NCBI GenBank assembly: GCA_963792655.1
Contig: CAWBWU010000003.1
Location: 930,001-994,000, forward strand
Reading direction: 5' to 3'
DNA: 64,000 nucleotides
Source: DOZZ01 sp963792655
GTDB lineage: Bacteria; Acidobacteriota; Terriglobia; Bryobacterales; Bryobacteraceae
The position numbers were made by a program, and so were the translations under genes. Shown here piece by piece: positions 53,950 through 63,360 of this stretch. The notes beneath the pieces are model-generated. The model did no database searches. It saw only the letters and a list, made by a program, of their open reading frames with translations, and had not been told where the DNA came from. Position 1 is the stretch's first letter; each line of letters starts with the position of its first letter.

Positions 53950-55137
53950 ATGAACACGGAAGACCCGCAGGGAGCACAGACTCCCGAAGGCGAACCTACG
54001 CCTCATCCATATTCGCCGTCCCCGGCTGTTGCCGGTGGATCGGCGGATGCTTACATTTCTCACGAGCAGCAGAACGACCGGTCGTGGTATCACGATGAGT
54101 CGTACACGTATGACTCGCCCGCGAGTAGTCCGGCACAGACGAATCAGCCGGGAGCTCCGTCGCAGTCGCTCGTCACCACGCCGGTGATTGCGGGAGGCAG
54201 CAAGAAGAGTCCGCCTCCGCCACCACCTCCGCCGCCCGATGAACCGGACGATCCGGAAGAAGAAGGCATGGTGCGCATGTCGTTCCTCGGGCATCTCGAG
54301 GAATTGCGGCGCCGCATTTTTTACATTCTTGCCGGCTTTATCATCGCGTTCCTTGGCTGCATGCTCTATTGCAAGCGGCTCTGGCTGATCATCAGCGAAC
54401 CTGCAGTCAGCGCCTTGATGGAGCTTGGCGTCAAACCGCCGACGCTGAGCCAGCTAACGCCAATGGAAGGCTTCAACGTCATCTGGATCAAGGTGCCGGT
54501 GCTGTGTTCCATCTTCGTTTCCTCACCGTGGATCATCTATCAGGTGTGGGCGTTCATCTCGCCCGGCCTGTATAAGCGCGAACGCCGCTGGGCCATTCCG
54601 TTCGTGCTCTGCACCGCTGGTCTTTTTATCACCGGTGGTCTGTTCGCGTTCTTCGTAGCGTTCCGTTTCGGCCTGGTATTTCTGCTGGGCGTAGGCCGCG
54701 ACGTGAACGTGACGCCGCTGGTCTCGATCGACGAATATTTCGATCTCTTCGTAAATGTGACGCTCGGGATCGGTTTGGTGTTCGAGCTTCCGGTGTTGAT
54801 CTTTTTCCTCGCGCTGCTGCGTTTGGTGACGGCGAGTTTTCTGATCCGGCACAGCCGCTACGCGATTCTGGGAATCTTCATCGTGGCGGCCATCGTCACG
54901 CCCACGCCGGACATTTTCAACCTGATGTTGTTCGCCACGCCCATGTGCGTACTGTTCTTTGTGGGCGTTTTCGCGGCCTATTTGTTACAGCTCAGCCGCG
55001 AAGGAAAACAGCTCCCTTGGCGCAACATTGCGCTCGTGGTACTCTGCCTGATCGCATTGGTGGGGATCGGCGCGTACATCGCGGTCTTAAAGTTCGGTTT
55101 CCGATTCACTGGTAATTGGCCGTTTTTAGCGCGATAA
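53950..55137 (+). CDS. tatC: Sec-independent translocase subunit TatC with N-terminal extension
   Basis: A 395-residue protein. Residues 1-107 are a low-complexity cytoplasmic extension with YHDESYTYD at 47-55, a run of prolines near 88-96 and an acidic patch (DEPDDPEEE). The TatC core starts at about 108 with MSFLGHLEELRRRIFYILAG (the SxxxHLxELRxR signature) and has six helices; other motifs are PWIIYQVWAFISPGLYKRERR and GLVFELPVLIFFLALL. Standard TatC is about 250 residues. It binds the twin-arginine signal. The extension shares its motif with the upstream TatA tail. Confidence 0.94.
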   Translation: MNTEDPQGAQTPEGEPTPHPYSPSPAVAGGSADAYISHEQQNDRSWYHDESYTYDSPASSPAQTNQPGAPSQSLVTTPVIAGGSKKSPPPPPPPPPDEPDDPEEEGMVRMSFLGHLEELRRRIFYILAGFIIAFLGCMLYCKRLWLIISEPAVSALMELGVKPPTLSQLTPMEGFNVIWIKVPVLCSIFVSSPWIIYQVWAFISPGLYKRERRWAIPFVLCTAGLFITGGLFAFFVAFRFGLVFLLGVGRDVNVTPLVSIDEYFDLFVNVTLGIGLVFELPVLIFFLALLRLVTASFLIRHSRYAILGIFIVAAIVTPTPDIFNLMLFATPMCVLFFVGVFAAYLLQLSREGKQLPWRNIALVVLCLIALVGIGAYIAVLKFGFRFTGNWPFLAR

Positions 55138-55192
55138 TCTGCTAAATAGACCTGGAGCGCGTCACTCCGCAGAAGGGTAATTGATAGACATT

Positions 55193-55495
55193 ATGGATCT
55201 GACAAAGGCCATTCGAGAACTACATGCCGAAAAGGCTAGGCTGGAGAAGATCATTTGTTCGTTGGAAGAACTTTTGGCGGGCAACGTAGAACCGGCCGCG
55301 CCTGTCACCGGAAAGCGCCGGGGCCGCAAATTCATGAACTCGCAAGCACGCAAAGAGGTGTCCGAGCGCATGAAAAAATACTGGGCGGAACGCCGCAGTC
55401 AACAAGGCAACACACAACAACAGGGGTCTCCGGCTCAGCGCGAGCAGGCCAAAGACGGCGACTCTGTCATGACGGCCTTAATGGGCGGCAGTTAA
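55193..55495 (+). CDS. Small basic coiled-coil protein
   Basis: A 100-residue protein (ATG 55193; the frame also has TTG 55181, which sits 3 bases after AAGGG). An N-terminal heptad helix (AIRELHAEKARLEKIICSLEEL) is followed by a Gly/Arg-rich hinge (GKRRGRKFM) and a conserved-looking basic helix SERMKKYWAERRSQQ, then a Gln-rich tail. Similar short proteins with the RMKKYWAxRR motif occur in Acidobacteria, from memory. Possibly nucleic-acid binding. No partner is evident. Confidence 0.65.
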   Translation: MDLTKAIRELHAEKARLEKIICSLEELLAGNVEPAAPVTGKRRGRKFMNSQARKEVSERMKKYWAERRSQQGNTQQQGSPAQREQAKDGDSVMTALMGGS

Positions 55496-55530
55496 AACGC
55501 CGGCCGTGGTGGTCACCAGCGGTTGGGTAG

Positions 55531-55536
55531 TATAAT
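55531..55536 (+). promoter_or_regulatory. Perfect -10 element upstream of tRNA-Ala
   Basis: TATAAT ends 11 bases before the tRNA 5' end, matching the expected distance for a stable RNA start. The matching -35 region (around 55508-55513, TGGTGG) is a poor fit to TTGACA, so the promoter may rely on the -10 or on an activator. Confidence 0.5.
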
Positions 55537-55547
55537 GACGGAAGTGT

Positions 55548-55623
55548 GGGCGGCTAGCTCAGTTGGGAGAGCGCCGCGTTCGCAATGCGGAGGCCGTGGG
55601 TTCGATCCCCTCGCCGTCCACCA
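55548..55623 (+). tRNA. tRNA-Ala (anticodon CGC)
   Basis: A 76-base cloverleaf with encoded CCA. The acceptor GGGCGGC pairs with GCCGTCC and includes the G3:U70 wobble pair that marks alanine tRNAs. D-arm GCTC-AGTTGGGA-GAGC. The anticodon stem CCGCG/TGCGG holds the loop TTCGCAA with anticodon CGC, reading GCG. The T-arm is GTGGG-TTCGATC-CCCTC, with one U-U mismatch at the second pair. The mismatch may be natural or a base error. Confidence 0.95.
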
Positions 55624-55670
55624 AACTCATTCTGCCCGAACCCGACGGGTTTTCACCTCAGTAGTCCTTC

Positions 55671-56571
55671 ATGCCCGCCCGTCTACGCGTTCCCGCCTCC
55701 AGCGCTAACCTGGGACCGGGATTCGATAGCCTTGGTCTGGCTCTCGACCTTCATCTGCAATGTGATTTCGCGGGTGCTGCGGCGTGGGACATCAGCGCGA
55801 GCGGCTGCGATTGCGAACGAATCCCCTGCGATCCGGACAACCTGATTTGCAGGACCGCTGCGTCGATAGCCGCCAGTGCCGGCTGCGAATTGCCACCGCT
55901 GCGCATAGCCATTCGAAATGAAATCCCGCTTGGCAAAGGCTTAGGATCAAGTGCCGCGGCGCTTACCGCAGGCGTTGTGATCGCGAACGAAGTCTTGCAT
56001 TTGCAGTGGGACCGCCGCAAGATTTTCGAGGAAGCTGCGCGCCTGGAAGGGCACCCGGACAACGTGGCCGCCTGTGTCTTCGGCGGCGTCACCGCAAGCG
56101 CGATGGACGAACACGGTGGCGCGCACGCCGTGAGCTTTGCGGCTTCCGCCTTCAATCGGTGTGTCGGTTGTGGTGCCCGACTTTGTGCTGCCCACTCACG
56201 AAGCACGCGCTGCCCTGCCCGACTGCTACTCGCGCCACGATGCCATTTACAACGTGCAGAGAGCCGCTCTGCTGATAGCTGCCTTAGCTACCGGCGACAT
56301 CACTGCGCTGCCCTGGGGCCTTGGAGATCGCATGCACCAACCGTTTCGCGCGCCACTAGTGCCGGGCCTTGCCGAAATACTTTCGCTGCGGAACGAGAAA
56401 TTGTTCGGCTGTGTGTTGAGCGGCGCCGGGCCTTCGGTTTTGGTCTTTCACGAGATCGGTGCGGAGGCACTTTGCGAAGTCGTCCGCGCGATCTTTGCCG
56501 AACACGGCCGCAACAGCGAACGTCTGGTGGACCGAGTGGCGCCGGCCGGGTTCTCCGTAACGCCACTCTAA
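55671..56571 (+). CDS. thrB: Homoserine kinase (GHMP family), one frameshift
   Basis: About 300 residues after removing one extra base near 56150. The first frame has RVPASSANLGPGFDSLGLAL (N-terminal motif) and the ATP-binding EIPLGKGLGSSAAALTAG, then LEGHPDNVAACVFGG. The second has SVVVPDFVLPTHEARAALP and FGCVLSGAGPSVLVF. It phosphorylates homoserine in threonine synthesis. It begins 48 bases after the tRNA. No other threonine gene is adjacent. Confidence 0.92.
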
Positions 56572-56582
56572 CCAGGCAGCAG

Positions 56583-57488
56583 TTACGCCAACTGCAAATC
56601 CCGCACGAATTTATAGCTTTGTCCGAGACTCGCCACGGGATCTCCCTTCGTCCGATCCTGCTCCACGAAGAAGTGCTTCACGCCTGCAGCCTGTGCGGCG
56701 GGAATGATCCGGCTAAAGTCGAGCGAGCCGTTGCCTACCTCACGGAACGTGTCGGGCGGGACGCCCTCGTTATAGCGTGTCGGGAAATCCTTCGCCTTGT
56801 CTTTCAGGTGCAGCAGGGAGACGCGGCCTTTGAGTTTGTGCAGCCACTCCACCGGATCGTTGCCGGCGACGCTGACCCAGAACACGTCCATCTCGAGTGC
56901 GACCAGCTTCGGATCCAGCGTCTCCAGAAACACGTCGATGGTTCGATGGCCGGGCTGGCCTTCAAACTCAAACGCATGGTTGTGATACGCGAAGTCGAGT
57001 CCCGCCGCGTGTGCTTTGCGCGCCGCTGCATTCATCTGCTCAGCGAACGTCTTCATCTTCGCCGCATCCCCGCGCTGATTGGGGGGCAGGTACGGCAACA
57101 CCGCGTAACGCGTGCCAAGCCCCTTCAAGTCGCTGAACAACTTCTCGAGAGTCACATCCGGCCCGCCGGGAGTTCCGGTGACCAGGTTGGTCGGAATGTG
57201 GCAACTTACCGGTTTTAAGTTGTACTGTTTTAATAGAGAGGCGGTCCGCATCAGAGTCGGATAGTCGCCCTCCACCTCCGTGTAGCCGATTTTGGAGATG
57301 GCTTCGAGGGTTTGCTGATCCGATTTCGGCATAAGGTCGCGCACCGTATACAGCTCTGCGCCGAGCGGCCCGGTGTAATGCTTACCCGCAGCGTTGAGCA
57401 AAGCAGCCCCGAACGGCGCGATCGCGGATGACAAAAGCATTTGCCTCCGCGTCAAAGGAAGAGAAGGAATACGGGATTCGGAATTCAT
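56583..57488 (-). CDS. Tat-exported sugar phosphate isomerase/epimerase-like protein
   Basis: A 301-residue xylose-isomerase-like TIM barrel. The N-terminus has a twin-arginine signal, LTRRQMLLSSAIAPFGAAL. Motifs: GAELYTVRDLM, a central FAYHNHAFEF (metal-binding HNH), ALEMDVFWVSVAG and LLHLKDKAKDFP, then HFFVEQDRTKGDP near the end. ATG 57488 is chosen because the signal follows directly; the frame continues to 57557. The metal site appears intact, so it probably isomerises or epimerises a sugar outside the cytoplasm. It depends on the tatAC pair upstream. Confidence 0.88.
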   Translation of the reverse strand: MNSESRIPSLPLTRRQMLLSSAIAPFGAALLNAAGKHYTGPLGAELYTVRDLMPKSDQQTLEAISKIGYTEVEGDYPTLMRTASLLKQYNLKPVSCHIPTNLVTGTPGGPDVTLEKLFSDLKGLGTRYAVLPYLPPNQRGDAAKMKTFAEQMNAAARKAHAAGLDFAYHNHAFEFEGQPGHRTIDVFLETLDPKLVALEMDVFWVSVAGNDPVEWLHKLKGRVSLLHLKDKAKDFPTRYNEGVPPDTFREVGNGSLDFSRIIPAAQAAGVKHFFVEQDRTKGDPVASLGQSYKFVRDLQLA

Positions 57489-57610
57489 CACGTTGACTAA
57501 CATACACCCAGACGAATTCTCGCGAACGCCGCTTCTTTTCTCACAGTGGCCCCTCATTTGATATACAAAACACAGTGTTCCGGTATGTCCTGTTTGTTAC
57601 GAGAGCTCCC

Positions 57611-58759
57611 ATGCGTCACCGCTCTATCTATTCAATGAAATCATTCTTAACTGTTTGTTCGCTCTGGCTGGCGCTTCTGTTCGCCGTCGTAAATCCGCTG
57701 CGGGCCGAGGTCGGCATCGTGATCTACGACAGCAAGGGCGTCGATGTCCGCCGCACGGGTACGGGTCACATCGCGCTCATCTCCACCTCACTCTGCCCGG
57801 CTGGCATCGATCAGCTTCGTAAGTGCGAACCTGGAGAAGAACCGGGCGCTGTCATCACGCGCTATGCAAACGTCGCGGCGGGGTACGACAAAACTCTGTT
57901 CGTCGCTTCCATTCGCGATCACTTCACCGGCAGCTCCGATGCGCATCTGCTGCCTGCGCTCAGCAGCGGGGGCACGCTCGAGGCAATGCAGATGGAGTAC
58001 TGGCGTCTGCACCTGAAGCCTTACTTCCCGCCGCTCTCGCAAGCCAAGTACGAAGAGATGAAGGCCCAGCTCGAGAAGTTCGACGCGGGCCGCTCTTTCC
58101 GCCGCGTGCTCACGATGGAGTATCTGATGATGCTCTTCGCGCCGCCGAAGAAGAAGTATCCGACGGAACCTATCGCGATCATTCATCCCGTCACGAAAGA
58201 GCTCATCCCGAACGGCCGCTGGCGTGAATCGATCGGTGCGCAGCAGGCGCGCAGTTCGATGATCATTACGGTGCCGACCACGCCTGAGCAGGAAGCGCGG
58301 CTGATCCCGATCGTCGCTGAGGCGAGCGGGCGTGAGTTCAATGCATTGAACGACAACTGTTCCGATTTTGTGGGCAGTGCGCTGCTAACGGTCTTCGCGG
58401 ATGCGGGAATGCACTTACGTCCACGCATCCTGCACGTTGCAGATGCGTGGATCACTACGCCGATTTCGGTCGCGACGGACTTCACGAACTTTGCGAATCG
58501 CGCCAAGTTGCCCCTGCATGTTTCTGAAGTGCCGATGACCGCAGGTACGCGGCGCCCCACCGCAGGGATTACATCGATCAGCCGCGGCGCGCTCGTTCCC
58601 GACGCGAGCCAGGGCAAGCTGGCATTCTTCCTGAAGGTGTATTTCAACTACCTCAATCCGATGCTGGGTGGCCTTTCGTTCGCCGCGGATAAGAGCTCAC
58701 GCTTTGTCGATCTGCAGAATCTGGTTCATGAGCGAGGTACGCCTGAGCTTGCACGCTGA
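57611..58759 (+). CDS. Secreted protein of unknown function with a permuted-papain-like His...Asn-Cys pattern
   Basis: About 382 residues from ATG 57611 (57635, starting MKSFLTVCSLWLALLF, is equally likely). A signal peptide ends near NPLRAEVG. Early on, GTGHIALIST places a His in a beta strand; about 200 residues later NALNDNCSDFVGSAL has an Asn-Cys pair at a helix start. This order (His, then NC) is that of circularly permuted papain-fold proteins such as DUF4105 and PPPDE types, but the match is by motif only. Between them lies a helical segment with many aromatic residues. No family recognised with certainty. Confidence 0.6.
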   Translation: MRHRSIYSMKSFLTVCSLWLALLFAVVNPLRAEVGIVIYDSKGVDVRRTGTGHIALISTSLCPAGIDQLRKCEPGEEPGAVITRYANVAAGYDKTLFVASIRDHFTGSSDAHLLPALSSGGTLEAMQMEYWRLHLKPYFPPLSQAKYEEMKAQLEKFDAGRSFRRVLTMEYLMMLFAPPKKKYPTEPIAIIHPVTKELIPNGRWRESIGAQQARSSMIITVPTTPEQEARLIPIVAEASGREFNALNDNCSDFVGSALLTVFADAGMHLRPRILHVADAWITTPISVATDFTNFANRAKLPLHVSEVPMTAGTRRPTAGITSISRGALVPDASQGKLAFFLKVYFNYLNPMLGGLSFAADKSSRFVDLQNLVHERGTPELAR

Positions 58760-58767
58760 GCGATGCG

Positions 58768-59475
58768 GTGCAAACCAAGCACTCACCACAGGACCGCACT
58801 GCGCTGAAGCGCGAGCAGGTGCGCACCTTCGGTGCAAGCTCATGCTGGAAGGCGAAGCGTTCCGAGTTCGCTCTGATGGCCGGGCAGGCAACGGAGCTTG
58901 GCATTCTCACGGCGGGCGAGAAATCGTTGCTACTCAAGCAAGGCGAACCGTATCTGTTGCCCCGGCTCTATGAACACATCGCGACGGCGCGCGGTTACGA
59001 TGGCGCACTCATGGCAGGCATCGAAGACTGTGTCACGCCGGGCTGCGGCCACGGCTTTGCGACGGCGCTGTTCGACAACAACATCGAGCTGAAAGAAGTC
59101 ACCAGCGGGCTCCCGGCAGGCTTTGTGCCAGGCCGCGAGCAGATCGCCGACATGGCGGCAGCAGACGATCACAACAAGCAGGTGGCGGCATTCAAGCTGA
59201 TGACGTCGGTCATCAACTTCGACCTGAGCTCAGAGCCGGTGTCCCGCCGCATGTCAGATGGCTTTGACGCGGACTGGCACATGTTCCTGGATGTCGCGCA
59301 AAAGAACGGTGTGAAAATTCCCGAGGTCGAAAAGAGCCGCGAGAAGTTGGCCGACTGTTCCTGCCGCGAGTTCGACGCGGGCAAGGTGAAGAATGACGCG
59401 TTCCAGGAAGACCGCGCACTCAATCGCCGGTTTACGCGCGAGATGCGCGGGTTAGTGAACTCGCCGAACCGCTAA
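58768..59475 (+). CDS. Hypothetical protein, perhaps the continuation of the upstream gene
   Basis: A 235-residue frame from GTG 58768 (or ATG 58876). It starts 8 bases after the previous stop with a poor ribosome site, so it may be the second part of the same protein displaced by an indel near 58745. The content is soluble and mostly helical: GILTAGEKSLLLKQGEPYLL, a Cys-rich DCVTPGCGHGFATALFDN and a C-terminal DCSCREFDAGKVKND. The paired cysteines hint at metal or disulfide sites. The stop overlaps the DUF1552 stop on the other strand (CTAA). Confidence 0.55.
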   Translation: MQTKHSPQDRTALKREQVRTFGASSCWKAKRSEFALMAGQATELGILTAGEKSLLLKQGEPYLLPRLYEHIATARGYDGALMAGIEDCVTPGCGHGFATALFDNNIELKEVTSGLPAGFVPGREQIADMAAADDHNKQVAAFKLMTSVINFDLSSEPVSRRMSDGFDADWHMFLDVAQKNGVKIPEVEKSREKLADCSCREFDAGKVKNDAFQEDRALNRRFTREMRGLVNSPNR

Positions 59476-60838
59476 AGTTCGGTCAAGTGCTGCAGTTGGC
59501 CCGTGCTGTCGCCCAGTTGCTCCGTCGGTACGTCCATGCGCTCCAGCAGCGATGAGATACAGGTTCGTCATCGGCGTGCCGCCTCGTAAGCAACGTGGCG
59601 GCCCGGCTTCAAGCGTCCATCACCGCGCCCCGCCAGCAGCACCGGCAGATCGCGATGCGAGTGGCTGTTGCCATCGGCAATGGCGCCGCCGTACACGATC
59701 ATCGAATGATCGAGCAGCGTGCCATCGCCTTCTTTGGTGTTCTTCATCTTCTCCAGGAAGTTGGCGAACAGGCTGAGTAGTGGAAGGTGTTGATCTTCGA
59801 GAGCTTCTCAATATTCTCCGGCATGTTGCGATGGTGCGAGAGCGGATGATGCGGATCGGTCACGCCGATTTCAGCCGTAGGTGCGCACGCTTGCTTCGCG
59901 GCCCAACACCAGGGTGGAAACGCGGGTAAGATCGGCCTGGAAACGCCAGAATCTGCAAGTCGAACATCAGTTTCACGTAGTCGGCAAAAGCCACCGGAAT
60001 GCCGGCGGGCTTCTCGATCGTCGGCGTGAACTGTCGCTGATCTTTTCCGCCATCTGGATGCGCTGTTCGATTTCGCGAATGCCCGTGAGATACTCATCCA
60101 TCTTGTGCCGATCGGACGCGCCGAGTTCGCGAGACCAGATGTCTGTGTGCGGGCATTCACGACATCCAGAATGCTCGCGCGCTGCAGTCGCCGGCGCGCG
60201 CGGGCTTCGGGCTCAGGCTAAAATCCTGATCGCCGAAAAGCCGTTCGAACACGATCCGCGGATTGGTCTCGGGCGGCATGGGCGTTTGCGGACCGCGCCA
60301 GGAAATGCTGTTGGTGTAAGCGCAGCTATAGCCGGAATCGCAGTTGCCCACAGTGCGCGAATCTTCGCAGCCAAGTTCGAGAGAGGAATGCGCGTGGTGC
60401 TAGCCGAAACGGCTGAGCCGCGATCTGGTCGACCGAAATGCCTGCCTGAATATCGGCGCCCGCGGTCTTGCTGCGGATGCACGCCGGTCAGGTAACACGC
60501 ACCTGCGCGCGCATGATCGCCGCCGCCGTCGCCCAGCGATTCCGCATTGTGATGGTCAAGACCGGAGAGCACGAAGAGATCGTTGCGATGTGCTTCCAGC
60601 GGCTTCAGAATGCGCGTGAAGTCGAGAGTCAGCCCCCGTAGTTGCAGGCTTCCAGTATTTCGTCGTCACGCCGTTCGGAATGTAAGTGAACGCCAGCCGC
60701 ACCGGCGGTTTGGACGCGTTGGCACAGCCGCGGTGCGCCAGTGCCGGACGCATCGCGTCGAGCAGCGGCAGTGCGCAGCGCAACACCAGCGCCTCTCAGA
60801 AATGTACGGCGGTGAAGGTGTTTCCCTGTGACGATCAT
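59472..60838 (-). CDS. DUF1552 protein, Tat-exported, many frameshifts
   Basis: About 450 residues when frames are joined. ATG 60838 starts a twin-arginine signal, HRRTFLRGAGVAL, then (after one extra C) ALPLLDAMRPALA. Further blocks in different frames: VRLAFTYIPNGV, LSGLDHHNAESLGDG, CDSGYSCAYTNSISWR (a hallmark of DUF1552), NPRIVFERLFGDQD, NTKEGDGTLLDHSMIVYG and the end QLGDSTGQLQHL. DUF1552 proteins regularly follow DUF1592 cytochrome-like proteins in Planctomycetes and Acidobacteria; the role is unknown. The start overlaps the upstream stop by 4 bases. Frame changes are very frequent here. Confidence 0.82.
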
Positions 60839-63299
60839 GTTTTGTTCGGCTCTCCGCGCCGCATCTGAAACGGCAAACTGTTCACGATCTCCAGCACCAG
60901 GCTGGAGAAACGATAATCCTGCGCAGCGCAATGGCGCCGCGATTTCTTTCACCGTGCGCCGGTCATAGCGCTCCAGCCGCGGCCCAACGCATACGTCAGA
61001 CATCTTATCCGTCACGCATTCCGCAAACGCGCTGACGGTCATTCAGCAGCAGATGTCTTCAGCTCCGCCGGGCCCGGCGAACGCCTGGCCGTCCGGAAGC
61101 TGCCCGATGCATCAATGGGAAACTTGCCGTCCATTGTCGCGCCACTGGCCGATGCGCATTGAAGTTTTCAAAGCCGAAACCCAGCGGGATCCATCTTCGA
61201 ATGGCAGGATGCGCACGCCGGGTTCGCGCGATGCTCTTCCATCTGCGTGCGCATGGAGCCGGACGCGCCAATCTTCGTTCTCATCGAGCGCGGGCACGTT
61301 CGGCGGAGGCGGCGGGATCGGCTGAGTTTAGAAAATTCTCCAGAATCCACTTGCCGCGCAGCACCGGCGACGTGCGCGTCGCATAGGAAGAAACAGTCAG
61401 CACGCTGCGCTTGCGTGAGCACTCCGCCGCGCAGGCGTGCCGCTGTAAGATCCACTTTGCGGAACTCGCTGCCGTTCACACCGGGATGCCGTAGAAGTTC
61501 GCGAGCTTCTCATTGAGAAACGTATACTTCGCGTCGACGAAATCGAGAATGCTCAGATCGCTGTGCATCATGTTCTCGAAGAACAGTTCGGTTTCCTGCC
61601 GCATGGACATCCGCAGGTAGTCGTCGAATTCCGGAAACTTTTCGCGATCGGGCGCGACGGATTCCAGCCGCCGCAATTCCAGCCACTGCCCCGCAAAATT
61701 GTCCATCAGCGCATGCGCTTTCGGATCCTGCAGCATGCGCATCACCTGCGCGCGCAAGACCTCAGGCCGCCGTAATGTGTTTCTGCTCCGGCGCAGCGCA
61801 ACAAGCTCATCGTCCGGCATGCTCGACCACAGGAAGTACGAGAGCCGCGACGCCAGAGCGTACTGGCTCACTGGCTGCATCGCGCCCGTGTTTTCGCCCT
61901 GCTCGATGCGAAACAGGAAATCGGGCGAGACAAGCATCGCTTCAATACCGGCGGCAATCGCATCGTCGAAGTTCGCTCCGCCGCGCCGCGCCGTGCTGAC
62001 CAGGTGCATGTACGGTTGCAGTTCCTGAGCACTCACCGCGCGACGGAATGAGCGCCGCGCGAAGCTCGACAGAATCTTCGCTCGCACGCGGCAGTGTGGT
62101 CGCTGACACGACGAAGATCTTCTGCCGGCTCGCTACGGGCGGAGCGGCCGTTTGATTGTAAGGACCGAGTGCTTCCAGGTAATGAACCCACACACGATTG
62201 GCGGGAACCTTGTTCAGCGCGCGGCGGTCTTCGATCTTCTTCTTGATGTCGGCAATCTGGTCCGGCGTGGCGTTCGCCGGAATCTTCATGTACTTGGAAA
62301 GGTCTTGCGGCGGCGGCACTGGCGCGCTTGGATGGGTTCGGACCGCCGTACGACTCACGGCAAGCCTTCATACAAGCGCACGAGTGACGCTGCAAACCAA
62401 TGCTCGCCAGCCGGCACGTGCATGCTGAACTCGCGTTGCGCTCCGAACAGATCGATGCTCCCGCCGTCGCTCGGCGCATCGATATCGAGCACCTGCACTT
62501 GCTTTCCATCGAGCCAGAGCGCAATATGCACCGGCTCGGAGCCATTCGGCCGGCGGCCTTCGAGCGCCGCGCTTCACGCACGTAATCGCCATCCACCGGG
62601 AAACGCATGGTGGTGTGCAGCGCATTCGGCATGGAGAGGCCAGTCAGGTCGTATTCGGAAATGCGGCTTCGGCAGCAGTGTGAATTCGCGCGCGGGCGGT
62701 TGGCGCGCATCACAGTGGGCTTCACCGTGCCGGGTCCGTCTATCGCTGCATGCACCGCAGTTTCCGCGGCTTTCAGATATTTCTCAAGCAGTACAGGCGA
62801 GAGCGAAAGCACGTCGCCGATGTTGTCGAAGCCGTAGCCGGAATCATCTTGCGGGAAATCGTCCGCCGGCCGGAAGTCGATGCCCAGCAGATCGCGAACG
62901 GTGTTGTTGTACTCCGCGCGATTCAGTCGTCGCGCGGTGACGCGGCCCGCATCAGGCTTAGTGTTTTGCTCGATGCGTGGTGAGCTGCGCGCGAATCCAG
63001 CCGGTGACCGCATCGATATCGGATTGCGGTGGACGCGGCATGCCTTTGGGCGGCATGGTGCCATTGCTAAGACGTGTGGCCACCTTCTCCCAGGCTTCGG
63101 GATCCTCGCTGAGTGAAGCAGCGGTCTTGTACTGCTCTAAATTCAGGTCGGCCGTTTTTAGCTTCGCGCTGTGGCAGAGATAGCAGTTCTTCGCAAGCAG
63201 CGGCTGAACCGAGGTGGCGAACTTGTCTTCTTGCGGTGCACACCAGGCGGACGCACTGACCAAAAACAGAATGAACGAGGGTTTTGCGTACCGGGTCAA
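60835..63299 (-). CDS. DUF1592-type secreted protein with planctomycete cytochrome c motif, many frameshifts
   Basis: About 820 residues when joined. From a probable TTG at 63299 a signal peptide (FILFLVSASAWC) leads to a PSCyt1 domain with heme motif CYLCH (LLAKNCYLCHSAKLK) and MPPKGMPRPP. Next blocks in order are DUF1587 (LNRAEYNNTVRDLLG, DDSGYGFDNIGDV), DUF1592 (FARRSFRRAVSAQEL, ASRLSYFLWSSMPDDEL), and DUF1588 with a second CASCH (NPACASCHSKMDP). DUF1585 follows (FSSLVLEIVNSLPFQMRRG) up to a TGA at 60835. Such proteins form multi-domain secreted redox or polysaccharide-degradation factors with DUF1552 partners. At least ten frame changes are present. Confidence 0.83.
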
Positions 63300-63360
63300 A
63301 GCTGGCGGGGCTCCGCAGACTACCCTATCATGGCTTAGACCGCTGCCTGACGCGCGCGGC

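Noticed and set aside
59472..63299. Plus-strand frames such as 62152-62940
   Set aside because: Arg/Ser-rich shadows opposite the recognisable DUF1592/DUF1552 domain blocks.
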